DNA from: an uncultured bacterium
GTDB taxonomy: Bacteria > CALINM01
Assembly: GCA_938045315.1 (NCBI GenBank)
Contig: CALINM010000050.1
Span: forward strand, 1-40,015
Direction of reading: 5' to 3'
DNA length: 40,015 nucleotides
The position numbers and the translations under genes were made by a program. Shown here in pieces: positions 8,556 to 16,476 of this stretch (its first letter is position 1; each line of letters opens with the position of its first letter). The notes under the pieces were generated by a model. The model had not been told where the DNA came from and did not search any database. It was given only the letters and a program-made list of their open reading frames with translations.

Positions 8556-9602
8556 ATGCTGGAATTTAAAAAGGTTATGGAGAGAACATTTATGGTTGAT
8601 TCAGAGGGGAAGCTATTTGAACAAATAATAGAACAAAGGGTAGATCCTTTAACAGGAAATGTTGCTTCTATAAATACTTTTTTGAGCGAAAAAGCAAAGG
8701 CATTTCTGGGAAACTCTGATATTGAAGTAATGAAAGAATTAGAATCTAAAACTAAAGAGAATTGCCCTTTTTGCCATGTCTTTGAGAAGGGAACGAAGTA
8801 TGTGAAATCTTTTTGTCCAGAGGGTCACTTTGTACTTGAAAATAGCGTAGCAATGCCAAATCTATTTTCCAAGTGTACCTTTGATTCTGTGTTAATAATC
8901 AACTATAAAAATCATACTCTCTTCCCTAAAAAAATAGATACTCATGATTTTGCAAATTCCATAACTTTAGCAAAAGAAATTTTAGAGAGGGCATTGCAAT
9001 ATGATAAGGAGCTTGTTCATCACATTTTAGGTATGAATTTTCTTAATCCCGGTGGTTCAAGTGTACCCCATCCTCATTTTCAGTTACACATAAGAAAGAT
9101 CCCCTATTCAGGGGTCGATAGAATAATAGAACTTTCGAAAATATATTTTAAAAACAGTGGAGAAAATTTTTGGCAGTGTCTTTACAATGAAGAGAAAAAA
9201 AAATCGGAAAGATTTATTGCTGAAGAGGGTGATGTTTTTTGGTTAGCTCCCTTTTCCCCTTCCCATCAGAGAGAGATATGGGGTATTTTGAAGGGAAAAT
9301 CAAGCTTATTAGATATTAACAAAGAGGATATACAAAATTTTGCAAGGGGTATTTCCAAGATTGTCTCTTATTATGAGGATATAAATAATCATCCCTTTAC
9401 TTTTGCCTTTTTTTCATCACCAGATCCTGAAAGGAGAGATTATTTTTGGCTTCAATTAAGAATATGTTCCAGGCCAGCTTTCAAAAATCTTTATAGCAAT
9501 TATGATACATGGTTTGCCCCTAAATTTGTTGGCGATGAGGCACATACAACAGCGCCTGAAGAATATGCAAAACAGTTAAGAGAAAAATGGAACTTATTAT
9601 AG
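8556..9602 (+). CDS. Galactose-1-phosphate uridylyltransferase-like / HIT-superfamily protein
   Basis: NCPFC, LGMNFLNPGGSSVPHPHFQLHIR (HPHxQ HIT/GalT-type triad). Confidence 0.65.
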   Translation: MLEFKKVMERTFMVDSEGKLFEQIIEQRVDPLTGNVASINTFLSEKAKAFLGNSDIEVMKELESKTKENCPFCHVFEKGTKYVKSFCPEGHFVLENSVAMPNLFSKCTFDSVLIINYKNHTLFPKKIDTHDFANSITLAKEILERALQYDKELVHHILGMNFLNPGGSSVPHPHFQLHIRKIPYSGVDRIIELSKIYFKNSGENFWQCLYNEEKKKSERFIAEEGDVFWLAPFSPSHQREIWGILKGKSSLLDINKEDIQNFARGISKIVSYYEDINNHPFTFAFFSSPDPERRDYFWLQLRICSRPAFKNLYSNYDTWFAPKFVGDEAHTTAPEEYAKQLREKWNLL

Positions 9603-9614
9603 AAGGAGGGAAAA

Positions 9615-10385
9615 ATGTTTGAGTATATTAGATACAAAAAAGAAGGACGGATTGCTGAAATAGTTATTAATAAGCCACCTTACAATGTGCTTGACATTAA
9701 AACAATGGATGAAATCAATTCCGCCCTTGATGATGTTAAGATTTCACAGAGTGAATTAAATGTATTATTAATAACATCAGAAGGAGATAAGGCTTTTTCA
9801 GCTGGTGTTGATGTGGCTGACCATACAAAGGATAAGATGGAGAAGATGCTTGATTCTTTCCATGGCATTTTCAGAAGGCTTGAAATGCTTGACATTGTGA
9901 CAGTCGCAGGTGTTAAAGGTGCAGCGCTTGGTGGGGGATGTGAACTTGCAATAGGATGTGATTTAATAGTTTGTGCAGATAATGCAAAATTTGGACAGCC
10001 AGAGATAAAATTAGCAGTTTTTCCACCTGTTGCTATTACCTATCTAACCCAGATAGTGGGAAGAAAGAGGGCTTTTGAAATAATAGTTCTTGGTGAGAAT
10101 ATAGGGGCTGAAGAAGCAAAGGTTATGGGGCTTGTAAATCAGGTATTTTCTCTTCAAAATTTTAATGAAAAATTAAAAGAGTATTTAGAGAAATTTGAAT
10201 CAATGAGTGGTTCTGCATTAAAGGTTACCAAGCAAACCTTTAAAAAAGCTTTAAATTTTGATTTTGAAAGAACACTATCCATAGCAGAAGCATTGTACAT
10301 AAAAGATTTGATGAGCTTAGATGATGCTAATGAGGGGATCAACTCATTTTTGGAGAAAAGAAAGCCCCTTTGGAGACATAAATAG
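9615..10385 (+). CDS. dch: Cyclohexa-1,5-diene-1-carbonyl-CoA hydratase (Dch/BamR/BzdW-like)
   Basis: Crotonase fold: GVKGAALGGGCELAIGCDLI, SAGVDVADHT, INSFLEKRKPLWRHK; followed directly by the had-like gene. Confidence 0.85.
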   Translation: MFEYIRYKKEGRIAEIVINKPPYNVLDIKTMDEINSALDDVKISQSELNVLLITSEGDKAFSAGVDVADHTKDKMEKMLDSFHGIFRRLEMLDIVTVAGVKGAALGGGCELAIGCDLIVCADNAKFGQPEIKLAVFPPVAITYLTQIVGRKRAFEIIVLGENIGAEEAKVMGLVNQVFSLQNFNEKLKEYLEKFESMSGSALKVTKQTFKKALNFDFERTLSIAEALYIKDLMSLDDANEGINSFLEKRKPLWRHK

Positions 10386-10431
10386 TATTTGAAAACAGGG
10401 GAATAAAAAAATTTTTGAAAAGGGGGGTAAC

Positions 10432-11499
10432 ATGGCAGTAGATAAAATAAAAACTTATCAGATGATAGAACCGGGAAAATTATTAAAAACAGAGATACCA
10501 AAACCAGAACTCAAAGAAGATGAAGTTTTGGTGGAGATTAAAGGTTGTGGTGTTTGTCATACAGATCTTAGCTACTTTTATCAAGGTGTGCCCACTGTAA
10601 CAAAACCCCCATTGACACTTGGGCATGAGATTTCTGGGGTTATTGTTGAGGGCAAAGGGGAGTTAATTGGTAAAGAAGTTATAATTCCAGCAGTTATGCC
10701 ATGTAATAGTTGTCCAATCTGTGCAAAGGGGAGAGAAAATAGATGCCTCAACCAAAAAATGCCAGGAAATAGTTTAGGTATTTACGGTGGGTATTCCAGT
10801 CACATACCTGTACCTTACAGAGATCTATGTTTTATTGAAAATAGAAAAGATTTTCCCATTGAAGTTCTTGCAGTTGTTGCAGATGCAGTAACTACCCCAT
10901 ACCAGGCAGCTTTAAGAGGGGGGTTAGAGGTTGGTGATTTAGTAATTGTTATAGGTGCAGCTGGTGGTGTTGGAACCTATATGACACAAATGGCAAAGGC
11001 TTTTGGTGCTAAATGTGTTATTGGTTTTGATATTGCAGAAGAAAAGCTTGAAAATATGAAAAATTATGGACTTGATTATGCTATAAACCCAAAGGACAGG
11101 GATATAAAAGAATTGAAAGAAATTTTTAAAAACATATGTAAGGAAAATGGTTATCCTTCAAATTATGGCTGGAAAATATTCGAGTGCACAGGTACTAAAC
11201 CAGGGCAGGAGTTAGCTTTAGAATTTCTTTCCTTTATTGGTAGACTTGTAGTTGTAGGATATGGACCTCATAAAATTGAATATATGATCTCAAAACTGAT
11301 GGCCTTCGATGCTGAAATTATAGGCACATGGGGTTGTCCCCCAAAACATTACAACAACGTTTTAAAACTTGTTCTTGATGGAAAAGTTCAGATAAAACCC
11401 TTTGTAGAAATAAGACCTATGAGCCAAATTGAAGAGGTTTTTGAATTAGCTCACCACGGTAAATTAACAAAAAGAGTGGTCTTAACCCCCGATTTTTAA
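10432..11499 (+). CDS. had: 6-hydroxycyclohex-1-ene-1-carbonyl-CoA dehydrogenase (Had/BamQ/BzdX-like)
   Basis: Zn-ADH: GCGVCHTDLSYFYQGVPTVTKPPLTLGHEISG, CNSCPICAKGRENRC, VIVIGAAGGVGTYM; genomic context. Confidence 0.87.
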   Translation: MAVDKIKTYQMIEPGKLLKTEIPKPELKEDEVLVEIKGCGVCHTDLSYFYQGVPTVTKPPLTLGHEISGVIVEGKGELIGKEVIIPAVMPCNSCPICAKGRENRCLNQKMPGNSLGIYGGYSSHIPVPYRDLCFIENRKDFPIEVLAVVADAVTTPYQAALRGGLEVGDLVIVIGAAGGVGTYMTQMAKAFGAKCVIGFDIAEEKLENMKNYGLDYAINPKDRDIKELKEIFKNICKENGYPSNYGWKIFECTGTKPGQELALEFLSFIGRLVVVGYGPHKIEYMISKLMAFDAEIIGTWGCPPKHYNNVLKLVLDGKVQIKPFVEIRPMSQIEEVFELAHHGKLTKRVVLTPDF

Positions 11500-11520
11500 T
11501 AAAACTTCCCCTCCCCACCG

Positions 11521-11563
11521 CAGATAGGTAAGCAAATATTATTTGCTTCCTATCTGATTTTTT
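11521..11563 (+). terminator. Rho-independent terminator
   Basis: CAGATAGG-t-AAGCAAAT-att-ATTTGCTT-CCTATCTG followed by ATTTTTT. Confidence 0.85.
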
Positions 11564-11600
11564 AACATTGTTTGATTTTAAAGTCATTTTTATTGGTAAT

Positions 11601-11624
11601 TTTTAACCACAAACAATGGTTATA
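11601..11624. promoter_or_regulatory. Inverted repeat TAACCA-N7-TGGTTA: candidate enhancer-binding site
   Basis: TTTTAACCACAAACAATGGTTATA; resembles the element at 1476-1497; about 105 bp upstream of the -24 GG. Confidence 0.4.
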
Positions 11625-11715
11625 TTTAATCAAATATAAAACAACGTTTAATTAAATAATGTGGAAAAATAATTGTTTCAATTCATTTTTTGTTGTAATA
11701 TTCAAATCAAAGCCC

Positions 11716-11733
11716 TTGGCATAAGGGTTGCTT
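11716..11733 (+). promoter_or_regulatory. Sigma-54 (-24/-12) promoter
   Basis: TTGGCATAAGGGTTGCTT: TGGCAT-N5-TTGC with GG to GC spacing 12. Confidence 0.72.
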
Positions 11734-11787
11734 AGAAATGGACACCTATTTAATAAAAAATAAACGATGTTAATTAAGGAGGATAAA

Positions 11788-12918
11788 ATGGGATTAGAAT
11801 GGATTCCAAGAGATAATGAATTGAAAAATCACTCTCTTTTTGGTGATGAACATTTTGGAAAAGAAGCACCATGTACAATTTATGAGAAAAGGCCATTGAA
11901 AGATCCTGATGGTAGAATAGTTGAAGATTTGTATGTGTCCTGGATTATATTAAATAACCCTGCCCAGTACAATTCTTACACTACAGAAATGGTGAAGGGT
12001 GTTATTGCAGGTTTTCAAAAAGCTTCGTCTGATAGATCTGTTGTAGCAGTTGTATTTACAGGTGTTGGTGATAAAGCTTTTTGCACGGGTGGTAATACGG
12101 TTGAGTATGCATATTACTACTCAAAACGACCTAATGAGTATGGCGAATATATGGATCTTTTTAATGCCATGGTTGATGGGATTCTTAACTGCAAAAAGCC
12201 AGTTATATGCAGGGTTAATGGTATGCGCGTTGCAGGGGGACAGGAAATAGGTATGGCATGTGATATCTCAGTGTCGTCTGATTTAGCAGTCTTCGGTCAG
12301 GCTGGTCCAAAACATGGGTCCGCTCCGGATGGTGGAGCAACGGATTTTTTACCATGGTACCTTTCTATGGAAGATGCTATGTGGAACTGTGTATCCTGTG
12401 AGGTCTGGAGTGCTTATAAGATGAAATTTAAGGGGTTAATTTCAAAAGTTGTGCCTGTTTTGAAAAAAGATGGGAAATGGGTTAGAAATCCTCTTGTTAT
12501 AACTGAAGATTTTATTAGAGATGGGGAAATTGTCTATGGAGAGAATAAAACAGGAGAGGAACTTGAAAAAGGTAAAGCCTTGATGAAAGAATGTACAGTG
12601 GATTTTGAACTCCTTGATAAAGCGGTTGATGAAGTAGTCTGGAAATTTGCCAATCTGTTCCCCCAATGTTTGATGAAATCAATCGATGGAATTAGAAGTA
12701 AGAAAAGGTATTTCTGGGATATACTTAAAGTGCCAAATCGCTACTGGCTTGGTGCTAATATGAACTATGAAGCTTTTCCAGGCTTTACAGCCTTTTCCAC
12801 AAGGAAAATAACTGGTCATGATCTTGTTGATTTCATAAAGTTTAGGCAGTTAATTGCTAAAGGTGCTTTAGCTGATGATACCACTTGGGAAGAGATATTG
12901 CCAAAGCCAAAAAAGTAG
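11788..12918 (+). CDS. oah: 6-oxocyclohex-1-ene-1-carbonyl-CoA hydrolase (Oah/BamA/BzdY)
   Basis: LFGDEHFGKEAPCTIYEKRPLKDPDGR, NPAQYNSYTTEMVKGVI, DKAFCTGGNTVEYA, GMRVAGGQEIGMACDISVSSDLAVFGQAGPKHGSAPDGGATDFLPW: strongly characteristic of BamA; ATG at 11788 after AAGGAGG. Confidence 0.95.
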   Translation: MGLEWIPRDNELKNHSLFGDEHFGKEAPCTIYEKRPLKDPDGRIVEDLYVSWIILNNPAQYNSYTTEMVKGVIAGFQKASSDRSVVAVVFTGVGDKAFCTGGNTVEYAYYYSKRPNEYGEYMDLFNAMVDGILNCKKPVICRVNGMRVAGGQEIGMACDISVSSDLAVFGQAGPKHGSAPDGGATDFLPWYLSMEDAMWNCVSCEVWSAYKMKFKGLISKVVPVLKKDGKWVRNPLVITEDFIRDGEIVYGENKTGEELEKGKALMKECTVDFELLDKAVDEVVWKFANLFPQCLMKSIDGIRSKKRYFWDILKVPNRYWLGANMNYEAFPGFTAFSTRKITGHDLVDFIKFRQLIAKGALADDTTWEEILPKPKK

Positions 12919-12948
12919 TCTATTAATAATAGTTGGGTAGGATTGTAA

Positions 12949-13776
12949 ATGATAATTGATTTTCATTTTCATTTAGCAAGGAGAAACGAGCTTTACAGAG
13001 ATGTTTACCAGTTTTGTGAAAAGGTATGGGAAAAGGAAGGGGGAAGCTTTCTTGATATTGTAAACGGTGATATAGATGAATATTTAAAATCACAGGGTGT
13101 AGATTATGCTGTTGGCCTTGCAGAGATAAGTCCAATTACAACAGGCATAATAGATAATGAAGAAGTAATTGAAATTTGTAAGCGAAATAAAAGGCTTATT
13201 CCTGGTGGCAATATAAATCCCTATATGGTAAGAAGTGTTAGAGAGGAAGTTAAAAGACTGCATAAAATGGGGATAAGAGTTATAAAGCTATATCCCACTT
13301 ATCAGTATTTTTATCCCAACGAAAGCTTCCTCTATCCCCTTTATGATGCAGCTCAACAGCTGGAAATACCAGTAATGTTTCATACAGGCAGCTCTATTTT
13401 CAAAGGGGCAAGAATTAAGTATGGTGATCCCACTTTTCTTGACGATGTGGCTGTAGATTTCCCTGAGTTAAAGATTTTACTTGTTCATGGAGGGAGAGGG
13501 TTCTTTTATGACAGGGCTTTTTTTCTTGCCAAACTTCACAAGAACGTTTATTTGGAAATATCAGGATTGCCGCCTCAGAATCTCTTGAAATACTATCCTG
13601 ATATGGAAAAGATTGCTGAAAAAATTATTTTTGGCAGTGATTTTCCAAGTACTGGGAATGTGAAGAAACTTATTGATATGATTAAAAAACTTCCATTGAG
13701 TACGGAAAGTAAAAAGAAGATTTTAGGTGAAAATGCAAAAAAAATTTTGAAATTAAATGGAGGGAAAAAAATATGA
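12949..13776 (+). CDS. Amidohydrolase-2 family metal-dependent hydrolase
   Basis: MIIDFHFHL, VMFHTG, LLVHGG, IIFGSDFPSTG. Confidence 0.8.
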   Translation: MIIDFHFHLARRNELYRDVYQFCEKVWEKEGGSFLDIVNGDIDEYLKSQGVDYAVGLAEISPITTGIIDNEEVIEICKRNKRLIPGGNINPYMVRSVREEVKRLHKMGIRVIKLYPTYQYFYPNESFLYPLYDAAQQLEIPVMFHTGSSIFKGARIKYGDPTFLDDVAVDFPELKILLVHGGRGFFYDRAFFLAKLHKNVYLEISGLPPQNLLKYYPDMEKIAEKIIFGSDFPSTGNVKKLIDMIKKLPLSTESKKKILGENAKKILKLNGGKKI

Positions 13777-14723
13777 AGTATGCAATAGTAGGGGCTGGAG
13801 CTCTAGGAGGCACTTTTGGGGCAGTTATGACCCTGAATGGTGCTGAGAATGTCTGGCTTGTGGAAGTTGATAAACCGAGAGTGGATCTTATAAAAAAAGA
13901 GGGGATCAATATAACATTACCTGATGGTTCAAAACACAACGTAAAAGTAAAAATAACAGGTGATCCAGAAGAGGTTGGCATTTGTGATGTTGTGCAAATT
14001 TCAGTCAAAGGTTTTCATACTGAATCTGCCGTTCAAATGAGTAAGCCCATGATAGGACCAGATACATATCTATTGTCTGTACAAAATGGACTTGGTAATC
14101 TCGAAATAATATCAAAGTATGTTGGACCTGAGAGAACTATAGGTGGGGTTACTGCTCATAGTGCGCAACTTCTTGGACCAAACGAAATAAGATATGTTGG
14201 TGGTATGGGATATATATATGTTGGCAGAATTGATGCAAAAGAAGACCCAAAGGTAAATGCGATTGCAGAATTTTTAACTAAATATGGTTTTAAAACAGAT
14301 GTAAGTAAGGAGCCGATTGAAATACCCATATGGAGAAAACTAATTGCCAATGTTGCCTGTAATGCCTTTCTAGCAGTTACAGGTATGACAGGTAATGAAG
14401 CGTTAGCCTGTGAAGATGCTAAAGATTTTATAAAAACTGTTGCTGAAGAAATGGCTAAAGTTGCGCATGCTAAGGGATTTACTTTCGATGTCTTTAATAA
14501 TCCCGGTGAATTTGCTCTTAAAGCATTAAGCGGGGTTAAAGATAATAAAGTATCAACTTTACAGGATTTAGAAGCGGGGAGAAAAACAGAGATAGACAAT
14601 TTAAATGGTGCTATAGTAGAGCTGGGAAAAAAGTTTGGGATTGAAACACCATACAATTTAGCATTGGTGAAGATGGTTAAATCTATTGAAGCAAGAAATG
14701 CTATGAGAAAAAATAAGCAATAA
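13773..14723 (+). CDS. Ketopantoate reductase-like (ApbA/PanE family) dehydrogenase
   Basis: MKYAIVGAGALGGTFGA, QISVKGFHT, LSVQNGLGN, LQDLEAGRKTEIDNLNGAIV. Confidence 0.87.
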   Translation: MKYAIVGAGALGGTFGAVMTLNGAENVWLVEVDKPRVDLIKKEGINITLPDGSKHNVKVKITGDPEEVGICDVVQISVKGFHTESAVQMSKPMIGPDTYLLSVQNGLGNLEIISKYVGPERTIGGVTAHSAQLLGPNEIRYVGGMGYIYVGRIDAKEDPKVNAIAEFLTKYGFKTDVSKEPIEIPIWRKLIANVACNAFLAVTGMTGNEALACEDAKDFIKTVAEEMAKVAHAKGFTFDVFNNPGEFALKALSGVKDNKVSTLQDLEAGRKTEIDNLNGAIVELGKKFGIETPYNLALVKMVKSIEARNAMRKNKQ

Positions 14724-14772
14724 AAGATGCTTGCAAGTGAAACATATTCTGAGTGAAAAAGGAGGTTAATAA

Positions 14773-15942
14773 ATGAGAAAAGTTTGTATTATAGCAGGTG
14801 GGATGTCCCAATGGGGTATCAGGCAGGCGACCTTAAGAGAAATGTTTCAAGAAGCTGGTAAAGCGTGTTTTGAGGACAATCCAATGGTTACAAATAAAGA
14901 CATTGATGGGCTCATTGTCGCGTCGGCATATACGGAAAGGCTTGCAACTCAAACACATTTAGCACCTTTAATAGCAGAATCCTTAGGTATAAAAACAAGA
15001 AGTGTATGTGCCCGAGTAGAGCTTCTTTGTGCCAGTGGATCCAGTGCAATAATAATGGCTTACGGATTGATTAAGTCTGGGGTTGCAGATGTTGTAATGG
15101 TGGCAGGGGGCGAAAAACTAAACACCCCCCAAAAATGGGAAGCATTTTACAGTCAGTTATGCTCAGTTGATCATGATTTTGATGGTGCTCATGGTTTAGG
15201 TCTTCCACCAGCAGCGCTTGCAATGGTAGCAAAACTTCATATGAAAAAGTATGGGACAACAGAAGAGCAGATGGCGATGGTTTCAGTTAAAAATAGAAGA
15301 AATGGTATTAATAATCCAAAAGGTCAGTTTAGAGAATGTATCGATTTAAATACTGCAATGTGTGCGAAAGTAGTTGCAAAGCCACTCAAACTATATGACT
15401 GCTGTCCTTTGACAGATGGTGCAGCGGCAGTGATTTTAGCCTGTGAAGAGAAAGCTAAATATTTAACTGATAGACCCCTAGTTTATATTATGGGTACTGG
15501 GCAGTGTACTCTTTATAATGCTTCTGCAAATAAGGTAGACTGGACAAGTTGGGAAGCACTAAGAATTGCATCTCAGAAAGCTTATAAAGAGGCTGGTATT
15601 ACACCAGATCATATAAAGGTAGCGCAGACCCATGATTGCTTTACCATATCTGAAATTATCGAATATGAAGAGCTGGGCTTTTGTAAAAAGGGAGAGGGTG
15701 GTCCCTTTGTAGAGTCCGGGCAGTCAGATTTTGGTGGAAAAGTTGCTGTGAATACAGATGGTGGGCTTCTTTCCTGTGGCCATCCCTTTGGGGGTACTGG
15801 TATAAGACAGGCAATCGAGATTATGAAACAACTGCAAGGCAGGGCTATGAGAAATGTAGAAGATGCCCAGTTTGGATTGACACAGAACTTCAGTGGTATG
15901 ATAGCAGCACAAACAGTACTTGTTTATGGGAGGGAAATATGA
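14773..15942 (+). CDS. Thiolase-family protein (SCP2/BbsB-like)
   Basis: ELLCASGSSAIIMAYGLIKSG, CCPLTDGAAAVILA, AQTHDCFTISEIIEYEELGFC, GGLLSCGHPFGGTGIRQ. Confidence 0.88.
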   Translation: MRKVCIIAGGMSQWGIRQATLREMFQEAGKACFEDNPMVTNKDIDGLIVASAYTERLATQTHLAPLIAESLGIKTRSVCARVELLCASGSSAIIMAYGLIKSGVADVVMVAGGEKLNTPQKWEAFYSQLCSVDHDFDGAHGLGLPPAALAMVAKLHMKKYGTTEEQMAMVSVKNRRNGINNPKGQFRECIDLNTAMCAKVVAKPLKLYDCCPLTDGAAAVILACEEKAKYLTDRPLVYIMGTGQCTLYNASANKVDWTSWEALRIASQKAYKEAGITPDHIKVAQTHDCFTISEIIEYEELGFCKKGEGGPFVESGQSDFGGKVAVNTDGGLLSCGHPFGGTGIRQAIEIMKQLQGRAMRNVEDAQFGLTQNFSGMIAAQTVLVYGREI

Positions 15943-16436
15943 GAGGCATTTCGAGGTTAGAAGGTAAATATGCTGTAACAATGGATCTCTATCCACCACA
16001 AGGTAAGGAATTTACAAGAATTCAGCCTTTTTTTGACAATTTAAGGCAAAATAGATTCACAACCACCAAATGTAAAAAATGTGGAAAACTCTCTTACCCA
16101 CCAAGGGTTATATGCCCTGAATGTTTATCAGAAGATTTAGAATGGGTTGATTTGCCAAAGGAAGGAACAGTTGTGGAGTCTGTTGTTGAGGAAATTGGAG
16201 TCCCAATAGGTTTTGAAACACCTTTAGTGCTTGCCATGGTCGAAATACCTGGCGCTTTTACTTTTATTGTAAGAATTATAAATTGCAAACCTGGAGCACT
16301 TCAAGCGGGTGATAAAGTTAGACTTAGTGTTTTTGAAGTAGAGCCTTTTCCTGCTGAGTTTGGAAGAGAGACTGTTGAAATAGCAAGGGTTTATTTTGCT
16401 TTTGAGCCTGTAGATCCAGAGAAAAGGATAAATTAA
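15939..16436 (+). CDS. DUF35 Zn-ribbon/OB-fold protein (thiolase partner; BbsA-like)
   Basis: CKKCGKLSYPPRVICPECLSEDLEWVDLPKEGTVV; overlaps the thiolase stop (ATGA). Confidence 0.87.
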   Translation: MRGISRLEGKYAVTMDLYPPQGKEFTRIQPFFDNLRQNRFTTTKCKKCGKLSYPPRVICPECLSEDLEWVDLPKEGTVVESVVEEIGVPIGFETPLVLAMVEIPGAFTFIVRIINCKPGALQAGDKVRLSVFEVEPFPAEFGRETVEIARVYFAFEPVDPEKRIN

Positions 16437-16476
16437 GAATATTACTGTTATGTTTAATTACTATTAATGCAGGGTA

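Noticed and set aside
14156-14656. 166-aa antisense ORF opposite the ketopantoate-reductase-like gene
   Set aside because: Shadow ORF; the + strand product has clear family motifs.
14773-16436. Toluene (benzylsuccinate) pathway based on BbsAB-like thiolase/DUF35 pair
   Set aside because: No benzylsuccinate synthase, activase or BbsEF-type CoA-transferase genes in the window; the pair alone is not specific.
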